Shown piece after piece: positions 22,284 to 32,315 of a DNA stretch of 64,000 bases. Under the pieces are notes generated by a model. It worked only from the letters and a program-made list of their open reading frames with translations, ran no database searches and was not told the origin of the DNA. Numbering within the stretch: the first letter of the stretch is position 1; each line of letters starts with the position of its first letter. Made by a program: the position numbers and the translations under genes. This DNA comes from Notolepis coatsorum (lineage: Eukaryota; Chordata; Actinopteri; Aulopiformes; Paralepididae): positions 79,778,911 through 79,842,910 of the forward strand of contig OZ020589.1 in assembly GCA_963971535.1 (NCBI GenBank), read 5' to 3'.

Positions 22284-23378
22284 AAGGGAAGGAGCAAATG
22301 GCCCTCATTCAATGGAAAGGCAGAGGACTATGAGCTCTGGGAAGAGCGCATGTTATGCTGCATGCACGGTTCAGCGGACCTGACGCTGGGAAAGTTCAAG
22401 GCCAAGTTACGAAATTTCAAGGCCTCAGAGGATATCCACCCAGCCGCCGCGGAGGCGGGAGAAAGGGTGCTGAAGGCCCGAGCGACGCCGAGGGAGAAGA
22501 CCAGGCCCACGACGGAGCTGGCGTGTTGGCGATGCGGAGAGAAAGGCCATCGGAGAGGTAACTGCACAAGGACTGTCTGGTGTGGCTTCTGCAAATCCAC
22601 GGGGCACACAGACAGAGCGTGCATGAAGAAACACGACCAGAGCGCGCAATACGCACATGGACAAGATGGCGGCCATGGACAAGATAGCGGCGATGGTCGA
22701 CGTGACACGAATCGAGGCGACGCCCGGAGAGTAGCGGGACAAGAGGGCTTCATCCCCGGGGCGCGGACAGCGTACGTCACCAGGCCAACGCAGCTGCAGC
22801 AGGCCCAAAGGAAGGGACTGATTGTGGACACAGGTGCGTCGTCCCACGTCATCAACGACAGGAGTCGGTTCAAGAACTTTGACAACACTTTCCACCCGGA
22901 GAGACACAGCATGGAGCTGGCAGACGGGAAGCGCACCTATGGGTTGGCGCAAGAGAGAGGAGACGCACAGGTATGCCTCACAGACAGTGAGGGGCGCCGG
23001 TGTACAGTGACGTTAAAGACCGCTCTCTACGTACCATCGTTCCCACAAGGACTATTCTCTGTAATAGCTGCTACTGCGAACGGTGCCAAAGTGTTCTTCA
23101 ATGAAGGTAAAAATGTTCTTGTAGAGCCTAACGGTACGCGATTTAACATAGAGGTGTACCAGAGAATGTATTATCTACAAACAGAGTGTAATGACAACGA
23201 CAAGTGTAATAATACTGATATGTGTAACGTGACTGTCAGTCACGATATTCAGACATGGCATGAGATTATGGGTCATTGTAATTACGAGGATTTACTGAAA
23301 CTGCAAGCAGTGACAGAAGGCATGCACATTGAAGGTGAAAAGCGTAGACCTGACAGAGAATGTGTAGTGTGTGCATAA
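22086..23378 (+). CDS. Copia gag-protease ORF with SLC7A6OS-like N-terminus
   Basis: A 430-residue frame starting at an ATG in good context (AACATGG). Residues 1-66 resemble the N-terminus of SLC7A6OS/Iwr1 (TTILRVKRKRGTDPTDALLL, then NPVFELVAT) and are not gag. Residues 71-90 (KWPSFNGKAEDYELWEERML) start Copia gag. The following gag core is very short, suggesting an internal deletion near residue 95. Two CCHC knuckles are at 147-160 (CWRCGEKGHRRGNC) and 166-179. Protease DTGASSH is at 248-254, and the integrase HHCC zinc-binding block lies at the C-terminus. The frame stops after a GT-run slip just before the integrase core. Gag packages RNA; protease matures the polyprotein. Confidence 0.85.
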   Translation: MESNTTILRVKRKRGTDPTDALLLAGKRTRPESRAQSPGEAAPGETEPAEHNRGEGENPVFELVATKGRSKWPSFNGKAEDYELWEERMLCCMHGSADLTLGKFKAKLRNFKASEDIHPAAAEAGERVLKARATPREKTRPTTELACWRCGEKGHRRGNCTRTVWCGFCKSTGHTDRACMKKHDQSAQYAHGQDGGHGQDSGDGRRDTNRGDARRVAGQEGFIPGARTAYVTRPTQLQQAQRKGLIVDTGASSHVINDRSRFKNFDNTFHPERHSMELADGKRTYGLAQERGDAQVCLTDSEGRRCTVTLKTALYVPSFPQGLFSVIAATANGAKVFFNEGKNVLVEPNGTRFNIEVYQRMYYLQTECNDNDKCNNTDMCNVTVSHDIQTWHEIMGHCNYEDLLKLQAVTEGMHIEGEKRRPDRECVVCA

Positions 23379-24391
23379 AGGGGAAGTTTACTCAATCGAG
23401 AAACAGAAGTCCCACAGAAAAAGTAAAGGTACCACTTGCGCTAGTTAACACAGATCTAGCCGGTTCAGTAAGAAACGAGTCCATAGGAGGCTTTAGATAT
23501 GTACAGTATTTTACAGATGTGTGCACAGGGGCAGTGTTTGTTTACTTTCTCAAAGCAAAGAGTGACACACTCCAGGCCACGGAGAAATTCCTGGCAGACG
23601 TAGCCCCTTATGGTAACATAAGATGCTTGAGGTCCGACAACGGAACCGAGTTCACAAACAAAGAGTTCCAATCACTGTTGAGAAGGAACAAGATAAGACA
23701 CGAGACGTCATGTCCATATTCCCCACACCAGAACGGAGTGGCAGAGAGGGAATGGCGCACTCTTTTCGAAATGGCTAGGTGTAAGCTAGACAGCAACTTA
23801 CCTAAGAGTCTATGGCATTATGCGGTGCAAGAAGCCGCTTACACCAGAAACAGGTGCTTTAATAAGCACACAGGCACCACCCTGTATACAGCACTGACAG
23901 GAAAGAAGTATAATCTAGCTAGAATGCACCAATTTGGATCAGTGTGTTATGCTTACCTGCAGGACAGAAGAAAGCTGGAGTCCAGATGTGAAAAAGGACT
24001 CTTTGTAGGGCACGACAAAGGAAGCCCCGCTTTCCTAGTTTATTATCCCGGTAAAGGGGGAGTGCAGAAACACAGGCTAGTCAAGTTTGTCACAAAGACA
24101 ACATGTGAGAACGAGACACAGACAGAGGAGCCAGAGCTGGACTCCAGAGTAAGGTGTAAAGAAACAGAGACACCTCAGCCTAGTGTACTTAGCACGGTCG
24201 TGCAGACAGACAGTCAGCAACCCCCAGAGGGCGATGACGAGGAGCACCCGAGGGTGACGTCACGTGCCCCAAGCAGTGGGAGGTATCCCCCAAGGGAACA
24301 CAAACCCCCAAAGTATCTGACAGACTATGCCCGGAGAGGAAGTGACGAGGATGACAGTACACTTACACCATTGATTACTGCTACAGAGTAG
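23360..24391 (+). pseudogene. Copia integrase region
   Basis: A 343-residue open stretch in a different frame from gag-protease. The catalytic triad is readable: VNTDLAGS (first Asp), LRSDNGTEF (second Asp), QNGVAEREW (Glu). The C-terminal part has the GLFVGHDKGS block of Copia integrases and a diverged linker. The zinc-binding HHCC cysteines straddle the frame break with the upstream frame; a two-base slip in GTGTGTG explains the shift. The frame closes near 24391, just after RT has begun in another frame. Role: insertion of cDNA into chromosomal DNA. Confidence 0.9.
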
Positions 24392-24531
24392 TCAGTGGGG
24401 TACCTCAGACCTTTAAAGAGGCCATATTGTCCCCTGAATCAAGTAAATGGGAGAGAGCAATGGATGAGGAGATGAGGTCCCTAGAGGACAACCACACCTT
24501 TACTCTAACCAAGTTACCAGAGGGCAGACAG
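24362..24531 (+). pseudogene. Copia RT start, upstream of the hAT insertion
   Basis: In a frame different from integrase, this encodes VPQTFKEAILSP, WERAMDEEMRSLEDNHTF and TLTKLPEGRQ, the entry blocks of the Copia RT domain. It ends exactly at the hAT target duplication GCAGACAG (24524-24531). RT continues at 25578 after the insertion. Confidence 0.85.
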
Positions 24532-25569
24532 TAGGGGTGGGACGGTTCACAAAATGGACGGTTCGGTTCGTATCACGGTTTTGGGGTCACGGTTTTCGTG
24601 ACTGTGACCGGTTTTCGGTTCGATATACGTTAATTTGTATTAAAAAAAGAAATTTAACACTCAAAAATCTAAACATGCTTCATTTATATAAAAAAATTAA
24701 AATAAAGGTTTACAGTGTTACAGTGTTTACAGCCTTAAATAATGTTTGGCACACAAAGACCGAACTGACTGAAAAATATAGGCTACATTTGTCAAAGTAT
24801 TAACTGGCAGCATACATCAAACTAACACACACACACTACTGTTTAAAAACAACACTGCTCTGTTCATTCTATTTTTAAAATACGTACATTATCTGTCTAC
24901 ATTTATTTAGACTAACATTATTTAAATATTGAGTGCAACTGTGGTGGATTACGTAATTCGGTGAGTTGGAACTATCTATGGGTTGGCGGGTCCCCATGGA
25001 CATTTTAGCATGTGGCACCTTCAGCTCCGGTAACGTTAGGATGAGTTCATAACATCAACAAGCAGCACAAAAGCGGCAATAGTCCCGGTTGGAGTTAGTA
25101 AAACACAGTTGTATGTTAGCCTTCTTGGATGTTGAATAAACGCCTATCATGGTCTTTAAACACCCCGCTTCTCAGACTCTCATTTTCTCCTCTGCTAGCT
25201 AGTAGCTATGGTAACATTTCGTTGACTGTATTAGCTGGGGCTAGTGCTACCATAGTTAAAACGTGCGTTGTGTTGTACAAACTGCTAACGCTATGGCAAG
25301 ATGTGTGTAGGCCTATGTAATGTTAATGGCTATGTTTAAGTCGTAATGAAGATTGATTTATATTGTGCTTGCCATTTTTACACAAACTGACTAGCACCTG
25401 GCTGCAGTGCTGCTGCTGCTGCTGCCTGCAGCCAGTGCTCACCTCTCCTGGCTCCGTCAAATAATTTTTTTATTTGCGCGTCATCGGAACCGTACGATAC
25501 ACAGATGCCCCGAACCGTGGGGGTCGTACCGTACGGTACACGGTTCGAATGCGTACCGTCCCACCCCTA
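24532..25569. mobile_element. Non-autonomous hAT transposon in Copia RT
   Basis: 1038 bp with termini TAGGGGTGGGACGGT and ACCGTCCCACCCCTA (perfect inverted 15-mers) and an exact 8-bp target duplication GCAGACAG (24524-24531, 25570-25577), the hAT hallmark. Subterminal CGGTTCGGTTCG-type repeats occur near both ends. No transposase frame; it depended on an element elsewhere. It inserted after Copia integration, or the Copia copy could not have been functional when it moved. Confidence 0.93.
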
Positions 25570-25577
25570 GCAGACAG

Positions 25578-26982
25578 ACAGTGGGAGGGAAATGGGTGTA
25601 CTCAATCAAGGAGGGTATTGAAGGCCACGACAAGTACAAAGCGAGATTTGTAGCTAAAGGTTACAGTCAGAGGGAGGGGATAGACTACGGTGAAACATTC
25701 TCCCCCACAGCCAATCTGACCAGTGTAAGGGTAGTGATGCAGAAAGCAGCTGAGGACAATTTGATTCTACATCAGATGGATGTGAAGACAGCCTATCTGC
25801 ACACACCCATAGATAGGGAGATATATATGGAACAACCTGAAGGTTACGAAAAGAAAGGAGAGAAGCTAGTGTGCAAGCTAGAAAAATCCATTTACGGCCA
25901 TGAAACAGTCTGGGCGAAATTGGAACGAGATGCTTCACACATGTCTCATTGAAGATGACTTCCTACAGAACCCAGTAGACCCCTGTGTTTACTCAAGGGA
26001 GTCAAAAGAGTCAGGGAAAGTGATAATCGTCATTTCGGTGGATTATTTGATCATCGCAGCAGACAACACTAGCAACCTAGAACAGGAGAAAGGTATGCTC
26101 TCCACCAGATTCAAAATGAAAGACCTTGGAAGGTTAAAACATTTTCTAGGCATGGACTTTGAACAGTCTGCCAATTGTGTAAAAATATTCCAGAAGAGAT
26201 ATGTGGAAAAGATCCTGAAACGTTTTGACATGCAAGAATGTAGATCAAGGGAAACACCATGTGATCAAAAACTAGACTACCAGGAGGATTCTCAGAAACT
26301 GACAGATGTAAAAATTTACAGAGAAACTGTGGGTAGCCTCATTTATTTGACAACATGTACTCGCCCCAACCTATGTTTTGTAGTGAGCAAATTGTCACAG
26401 CATTTTGCTGACCCCACAGAGGAGCACTGGATTACAGCAAAACATGTTTTTCGTTATCTCAAAGGTACAGCAGATAAACAGCTGTGTTTCAGAAAGAGCA
26501 GCGAGGGCTTAGGGCTTAAAGCATACAGTGATGCAGACTGGGCAGCTGACACCACAGATAGAAGAAGTACCACAGGATATTGTGTGAGTTTGAACACAAA
26601 CAGCTCACTGGTTTCGTGGAAAACAAAGAAGCAGCCCACAGTGGCACTATCAACTTGTGAAGCCGAATATATGGCTCTAGCTATGACAATACAGGAATGT
26701 ATTTATCTAGAACAACTGCTCGAAGGGATGGATACCTATGTATATAAGAAGACTATTGTTTACAAGGACAACCAGGGAACCATTGCGATTGCTAGAAACC
26801 CTGTGTGCCGACAGAGATGTAAACAGGTCGATATAAAATATAATTTCATCAGATCTGTCATCAGAGAAGAAAGAATGACACTGATTTATTGTCCAACAGA
26901 CGACATGGTAGAAGACGCTATGACAAAACCTGCTTCCAAACTGAAATTGAGAAGATTTGCAGAGGTCATGTTTGGTGTGTAA
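25578..26982 (+). pseudogene. Copia RT and RNase H region
   Basis: 25578-25900 encodes VGGKWVYSIKEG, YKARFVAKGYSQREG, FSPTANLTSVR and QMDVKTAYLH of RT fingers and palm. A one-base shift near 25900 leads to a 360-residue frame (to 26982). The usual YVDD catalytic box reads SVDY (VISVDYLII, near 26035), so a catalytic aspartate is lost. RNase H follows: YSDADWAAD, CEAEYMAL, KDNQGTIAI are kept. It ends with TKPASKLKLRRF shortly before the polypurine tract. Roles: cDNA synthesis and RNA removal. Confidence 0.9.
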
Positions 26983-27073
26983 ATATTGACTGCCATATTC
27001 TTTTTGATGTTCTGAACTGTATTATTTTCTTTGTAAATTGTTTTTGAAGAAGTTATACAGTGTGCTAGACAAC

Positions 27074-27085
27074 CCTAAGTGGGAG
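27074..27085 (+). promoter_or_regulatory. Copia polypurine tract
   Basis: The purine-rich run AAGTGGGAG lies directly before the 3' LTR, the expected priming site for plus-strand DNA. It is short and is assigned by position. Confidence 0.6.
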
Positions 27086-27380
27086 TGTTAAAGTTAGAGG
27101 TTATATGTAGGATTGCAAGTAACTGTCTAACTGTACATAACTGTTTCCACTAGAGGGCGCTATAGGCGGAGCCGCTAATGCTACCGCCAGGTGGAGGGTA
27201 TTTAAGGAGATGTCTCCTCCCCCTCTATCTCTTCCCCATCTACCTCTCACGGAGAGGAGACCTCATGTGCTGCTGTACTATGAACCAATGTAAATAATAA
27301 ACCACGCCGATTAAGGGCTCAAGGTAGAAACCATGCCTCAAGAGTATATTATTGTCGCCCCATAGCCAATTCTGTCAACA
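27086..27380 (+). repeat. Copia 3' LTR
   Basis: 295 bp with TG...CA ends, same length as the 5' LTR, no indels and five substitutions. The polyadenylation signal AATAAA is at 27296-27301. The target duplication GGCCT follows. Confidence 0.95.
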
Positions 27381-28057
27381 GGCCTCAGTGTTGTCCTGCT
27401 CTGTCTCAGTGTTGTCCTGCTCTGTCCCTTCCTGTAAAGGGCCTCAGTGTTGTTCGACCAGTCTAATCTGTTGTTCAGGTGTACTCCAGGTGCAGGTAGG
27501 CTCTATGGAGCGTGTAGATAATGGAGTGTAATAGTGAGTGTAATAGTGTTATAGGAATAATGCATGGAGATCTGCTTGGTCTATGTTTGCCCCGCCCTGG
27601 CCCCTACACCTAAGCAGGGTTATTGAGTTCTATTGCATACAATGACCATAACTCCATTTATAGGATGAGCTCCAAGCCAGAGACAATAAGGGTCATTGAA
27701 CAATGGCCCAGTAACTATATTCAGCCTGTGCAATGCAATACAATGACAGCTGCATCCACAACACACTGATATACAGTAGATATAAATTAAGCATCACGTA
27801 GTGTTAGCACTCTCAATTGCATTACTCTAACACAGCCTGTCATCTTCTGCTGTTACAATTACATGGTTAGTGCCTGTTAGGACTATACCATTTGGTGGGC
27901 ATGTGTACAGTGCCATGTCCAGTATGGGTGGCCCAAATGGGAATGAAATCCCTAGCCCTGGCAGTGTTATGCTCTACTCATTGAGCTGTGCACAGGACCA
28001 TGAAACAAACAAATAAGGTGACGATAAAAGAATTTGTGTGTTACTTAAGCATTAAGT
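27381..28057. other. No recognisable gene; short duplicated target sequence
   Basis: 27381-27450 repeats CAGTGTTGTCCTGCTCTGTC two to three times, the same unit as the left flank of the Copia element. The rest up to the SINE shows no coding or repeat signature that I recognise. Confidence 0.5.
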
Positions 28058-28435
28058 GGGCGGCTAAGTGGCGCAGTGGGCAAGGCGCTCGCCACTAACG
28101 CAGGAGATGCTGGGTTCGAGCCCAGCTCTCGGCGTTGCTACCAGCTTGGCTGGTCGTTCATACTAACACAATTGGCAGCGTTAGGGGTGGGAAAGCTGGT
28201 AGGTGGGGATTGGACGTTGTGGACAGCGACTCCTACAGGTCGGTTGGTGCGCCTGTACAGCAGAATCAGGAAGTAACGGGGGCAGCGTGAGCCTCCCACG
28301 CGTTACTCCTCGCCACTGAGAGATTGCGCTGTTCAGGTGAAAAAATGCGACAGCTGCCTCCTCGTGTACCGGAGGGGACACGTGATGCAAGGCTTGGTCC
28401 TCACTGCAGCCGACCAGTGGGAGGCATAGTCTAGC
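28058..28435 (+). mobile_element. tRNA-derived SINE, copy 3 (tail missing)
   Basis: The head GGCGGCTAAGTGGCGCAGTG (A-box-like) and GGTTCGAGCCC (B box) are followed by the family body CAGCTTGGCTGGTCGT, GACAGCGACTCCTACAGGTC, and AGGTGAAAAAATGCGACAGC. It is more diverged from the other three, probably a subfamily. Its 3' tail is absent: the sequence passes directly into the truncated Gypsy integrase at about 28432. Confidence 0.85.
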
Positions 28436-29080
28436 AACGTTCTTGTGTGTCATATTGGCGTTTCATTGTCACTGTTTTGGCTTGCTTTTGTTCAATGACA
28501 TTCCTCACCACGGTGGGCTTCATCTGCGTGTCCCTGGTGGGCAGGAGTGTCCGTGTCCTCCTGGACATGAGTTTCTGCACTGGAGAGCTCCCTAGACCCT
28601 CTATTGGAGTGTTCCTCCATGCCAGGATGGCTTTCCATGGGTCTTCTCCATCCAGGATCGTCTTCTTCAGCAGAGTTTTTGCTATTTTCACCGCCGCCTC
28701 TGCTTTGCCGTTGCTCTGACTGTGGTAGGGTGATGATGTCTTGTGGCTGAAATCTCATTCCTGCGCGAAACACTGAAACTCTATTCCTGAGAACGGTGGT
28801 CCATTGTCTGTGAACACAATATGAGGGATTCCATGTCTGCTGAAATGCTTTTTGCAGCACTCCATAATGGTAGATGATGTGTAGTCTGCCAGCTCGTCTA
28901 GTTCCCAGTAATCTGAATAGTAATCCACCATGATGAGGTATGTGGACTTGTTGACTGTGAGCAAGTCCATTCCCACCTTTGACCATGGGATGTGAGGGAT
29001 TGGTTGGGAAATCAGTGTTTCCCTTTGTTGTCTTCGTTGGACTGCGTTGCATGTGGAACAGTCATTGACAAAGCTCTTAC
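28432..29080 (-). pseudogene. Gypsy integrase (degenerate)
   Basis: The minus strand shows the zinc-binding remnant NDCSTCNAVQRRQQ, then GMDLLTVNKSTYLIMVDYYS (first Asp), HIVFTDNGPPFSG (second Asp) and, in another frame, NGKAEAAVKIAKTLL with the catalytic Glu. Stop codons near 29082 and 28752 and a frame change break it. The C-terminal part is cut at the SINE boundary. Confidence 0.88.
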
Positions 29081-29081
29081 T

Positions 29082-30986
29082 TTACGTCGTTATGCCTGGC
29101 CAGAAAACGGTCTCTCTGGCTTTGCTGAGGCTGGCTTCCACGCCTGAGTGGCCCATGTGAATCTTTGATAAGAACATGGGGTGTAATGCTGTAGGAATGA
29201 ACACTCTGTCCCCTTTAAAAATAAGTCCATTTTCTACTGTGAGTTCCTCTTTGTAGGTCCAGAATGGATGTAGTAAGTGGCCTACATCCTGTTTGTACTC
29301 TGGCCATCCCTTGATGACTCTCGCGTGTAGTGTTTGAAACACTGGGTCTTGTGCTGAATGAGTTCTGATGGTTTTCATCATCTGTGTGGAGATGTTGATG
29401 TTACATGCGTGCTCTATGTGTTCTATTTCCGTCGTCGTGAGGCCCATGGCGTAGATCGTGGTTGGTGTCTGCATCTCTGTGTGCACCGTGTTGGGTAGTG
29501 GCATCCTGGATAGGAAGTCAGACACGTGTAGGTCTTTGCCTTGTTTGTATGCCACCTGTAGTTGGTATCTCTGTATAGTCTGAGCAGCACGGAGCAGCAT
29601 CCTCCGTAGCCGTGCTGAAAGTAAAGACTTTTTAAAGATAATTTCCAGTGGTTTGTGATCAGTGTGTATTGTGATACAGTCTCTGCCATGTATGTATTGG
29701 TTGAACTTGTCGCATGCGAACACAATGGCTAGGCATTCCTTCTCTATCTGTGCATACCTTTGTTCTGTGGGCGTCAGCGTCCTGGAGGTGAATGCTACAG
29801 GTTGTCCATGTTGTAGGAGGACTGCCCCTATGCCTGCCTCGCTGGCGTCACACTGGAGGGTGACCTCTTCCTTGAGATTGTAGTATTTGAGTACTGGGTG
29901 GCGTGTGACCAAGTGTTTTATGTTCTCTAGTGCTGCGTCATGTTTCGGTAACCATGTCCATTCTATGTCTTTATCGGTCAGTCGTCGCAGTGGTTCGCAT
30001 ACGTCTGATAGACTAGGTAGGAACCTTGACAGATAGTTAACAAACCACAACAGCCGTTGGAGTGACTTGACGTCTGTCGGCGTCTGCATGTTCTGGATGG
30101 CAGTGATTTTCTCCGGATCTGGACACAAGCCTTCTGCCGTGAGACAATGACCCATGTATGTCACGCTTGGAAGCTTCAGCCTGAGTTTCTTCTTGTTGAG
30201 TTTTAAGTTTGTCTCTCTGGCTCTCTGCAGCAGGGCCCTGAAATTTCTGTCGTGGTCAGCCATCGCTTCTTCATTGGTGTTTCCACATCCGTACACCAAA
30301 ATGTCATCTGCTATCATACTCACCCCCTTTAGTCCCACCAATATTTCATGCTGCCTCCTTTGATATTCTTCTGCTGCTGGTTTTATACCAAAAGGCATCC
30401 TCAGCCACCTGTATCGTCCTTCAGGAGTCCAGAACGTGGTTAGATGACTGCTCGTTTCATCTAACTTCACCTGCCAGTATCCATCTTTGGCGTCTAGCAC
30501 CGAAAATATTTTTGCATTTGCTATGTCTGGTAACACTTCTTCTACCGTGGGCATCTTGTAATGTGACCTCATCAAAGCCTTGTTTAGTGCACCTGGGTCA
30601 AGGCATATGCGCAGTTTGTCCTTCTTCTCTGTGAGCACCATGTTGCTGATCCATGGCATCGGCTCTGTGACCTTGGTTATGATGGCTCCCTGTTCCATTG
30701 CTCTTATGGCTTTGATTACCCTTTCTCTCATTGGAATAGGCGTCCGTCGTGGCAGTTGTTGTACTGGCTGCACCTTGGGGTCTAGTTCCAGGTGTAACTC
30801 TCCTGGTAGACAGCCAAGCCCCTCAAAGACATCTTCATATTTAGAAATAATCTCTTCTGCTGTCTGGGGATTATCTGTGTTCAGCTGGTTCTGGATGTCG
30901 ACACTGTGAATTACATGTTTATGATTCACATTGATCAGGTTCAGTCTCATGCAGGTTTCTGCTGAGAGCAGTGGGTCCTGTGTCAA
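29082..30986 (-). pseudogene. Gypsy RT-RNase H polyprotein segment
   Basis: A 634-residue open stretch. RT blocks include LRICLDPGALNKAL, IFSVLDAKDGYWQV, RMPFGIKPAAEEYQRR and MIADDILVYG with the catalytic [YIV]xDD box kept as IADD. RNase H shows TLQCDASEAGIGAVLLQHG, EKECLAIVFACDKF and TDHKPLE. The end holds the H-x-H integrase zinc-binding start (HMGHSGVEA). This part is open, but the missing protease upstream and the broken integrase downstream make it non-functional. Its 5' border is a deletion joining the protease DTG to the sequence after protease. Confidence 0.92.
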
Positions 30987-31979
30987 GCTGACATTTCAGA
31001 GTCTCACTGGGATCATAACTCAATGGTTTATCAGTCTGTGTCGTTAGTTTGAGATTAATGAACCATTTGTTTGTAGCGTTTTCAAGTGAGTTCACTTGAG
31101 AGATATACCATATTTCCTCTGACTGTTCATCCGAGTCTCCCTCTTTGTCCATCATGTGTAGTTGAGGTTTGTGTTGGTCCTTCTTACATACTCGGGCAAA
31201 GTGATTTCGTTTGCCACATGCTTTACAGGTGACCCCATATGCTGGGCATTTGGCCTTCTCATGCATTGATCCACAGTAGTGACAGAGAGAGTATTTTTGT
31301 GGTCTGTGTTTGGTGTCACTAAGTATTGGACTGTCTATACATCTTCTGGGTACGTGGTTCTGACTGACGTCCTCGTGAGGTATAGCTTGATTTAAAGCTG
31401 CGTCCACGGGAAGCGTAATGTACAGCCTCCTGTTCTCCTCCTATTTTCTTAATTTGGATTTGTGTCTGTTCACTGGATCGACACGTGTCTATTGCTTTCA
31501 TTAGCGTGAGTTTTGGTTCTCTCAGCATTCGTGCTTGTGCACTGGAGTCTTTGGTGCCCATGACTATCCTGTCTCGAATGAGCTCTTCTTTTAGTGCATT
31601 AAATTCACATGTGTCTGCTAGCTTCCTCAATTTGGCTACATATTGTTCTGACGTCTCACATTGGCTTTGTTTACAGTCATTGAACAGAAATCGTTCATAC
31701 ATTCCTGTTTGGTTCTAAATGTGCCTGTAGTGCCTCTAGTATTTTCACTACATCCTCCCTCTCTGCATCTTGCATGTGCAGGTGTCGTTGTAGCTGATGG
31801 CATTCTTTACCCATGATAGTTAGTAGAGTAGCCACTCGTACCTTCATGTCCTTTTTATCTCGTCCCGTGGCTGTTTCATAGTTTTCCCATTGTGCACGAA
31901 AAAACATCCAGTTGTTGTAGACGTCTCCTTTCATGTCCATGGGTTCTGGAACTGGGATGTTGTACGTCATGTTAGCCAA
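30919..31979 (-). pseudogene. Gypsy gag and protease remnant
   Basis: Three overlapping frames (31979-31695, 31702-31319, 31407-30919) make up gag, starting at an ATG with MANMTYNIPVPEPMDMKG. The third has zinc knuckles CHYCGSMHEKAKC and CKACGKRNHFARVC. It ends at the protease start LKCQLDTG, after which almost the whole protease is missing and RT-side sequence (QDPLLSAETC) follows in another frame. Gag would form the particle and bind RNA. Two frameshifts plus the deletion inactivate it. Confidence 0.88.
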
Positions 31980-32108
31980 TTAGCTGTCCGTGTCGTTACC
32001 TTAGCGAGTTAGCTGTTCGTGCGGCTACTGGCTAGGTTATCGTTCGACGTATTTTTTATTTTTATTTTATCTTTATCTTTGTCTTACTTGTCATCTTGGC
32101 ATGGTTCT

Positions 32109-32122
32109 GACTTCTGACACCA
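32109..32122 (-). promoter_or_regulatory. Gypsy primer binding site, tRNA-Leu-like
   Basis: On the minus strand TGGTGTCAGAAGTC immediately follows the LTR. TGGTGTCAG is complementary to a ...CTGACACCA tRNA 3' end, as in many vertebrate tRNA-Leu. The following bases match less well. Confidence 0.65.
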
Positions 32123-32315
32123 TGTTTGGTGCTCGCTATCAATGATGACACTCATTGTATTCAGGTGTGTACTTTATTGAGCACTCGCATCATGTCCAGC
32201 TCAGAGCATACAATGCATACGCTCCAGTCTACTTCTACAGTCTTATCCTATGCCCAGCCTCTCTGGGGTGGAGAGCGCCCTCTCCTGACCTGGAGGTATC
32301 GTAATACACGTGACA
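32123..32315 (-). repeat. Gypsy 5' LTR
   Basis: 193 bp, starting TGTCACGTG (32315) and ending ACCAAACA (32123) on the minus strand, with TG...CA ends. AATAAA lies near the centre-right (minus strand CTCAATAAAGTACAC, about 32180). Boundaries come from the primer site and the terminal dinucleotides, since no second LTR exists for comparison. Confidence 0.8.

Larger units (their letters stand above)
21647..27380 (+). mobile_element. Copia-type LTR retrotransposon with nested hAT
   Basis: A 5734-bp element bounded by LTRs 21647-21941 and 27086-27380 and a perfect 5-bp target duplication GGCCT (21642-21646 and 27381-27385). The internal order gag, protease, integrase, RT, RNase H is diagnostic of Copia (integrase before RT). 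LTRs differ at 5 of 295 positions, so the insertion is fairly recent. It is inactive: frameshifts near 23365, 24365 and 25900, an altered RT catalytic box, a shortened gag, and a 1038-bp hAT insertion in RT. The gag carries a host-derived N-terminus. Confidence 0.95.
28432..32315 (-). mobile_element. Gypsy (Ty3-type) LTR retrotransposon, 3'-truncated
   Basis: Minus-strand element with 5' LTR (32315-32123), primer site, frameshifted gag, protease remnant, RT, RNase H and integrase. The order RT-RNase H-integrase is Gypsy-specific. Sequence stops inside or just after integrase at about 28432, where a SINE begins; no 3' LTR is found. The copy is therefore dead and its age cannot be estimated from LTRs. 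Confidence 0.92.
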
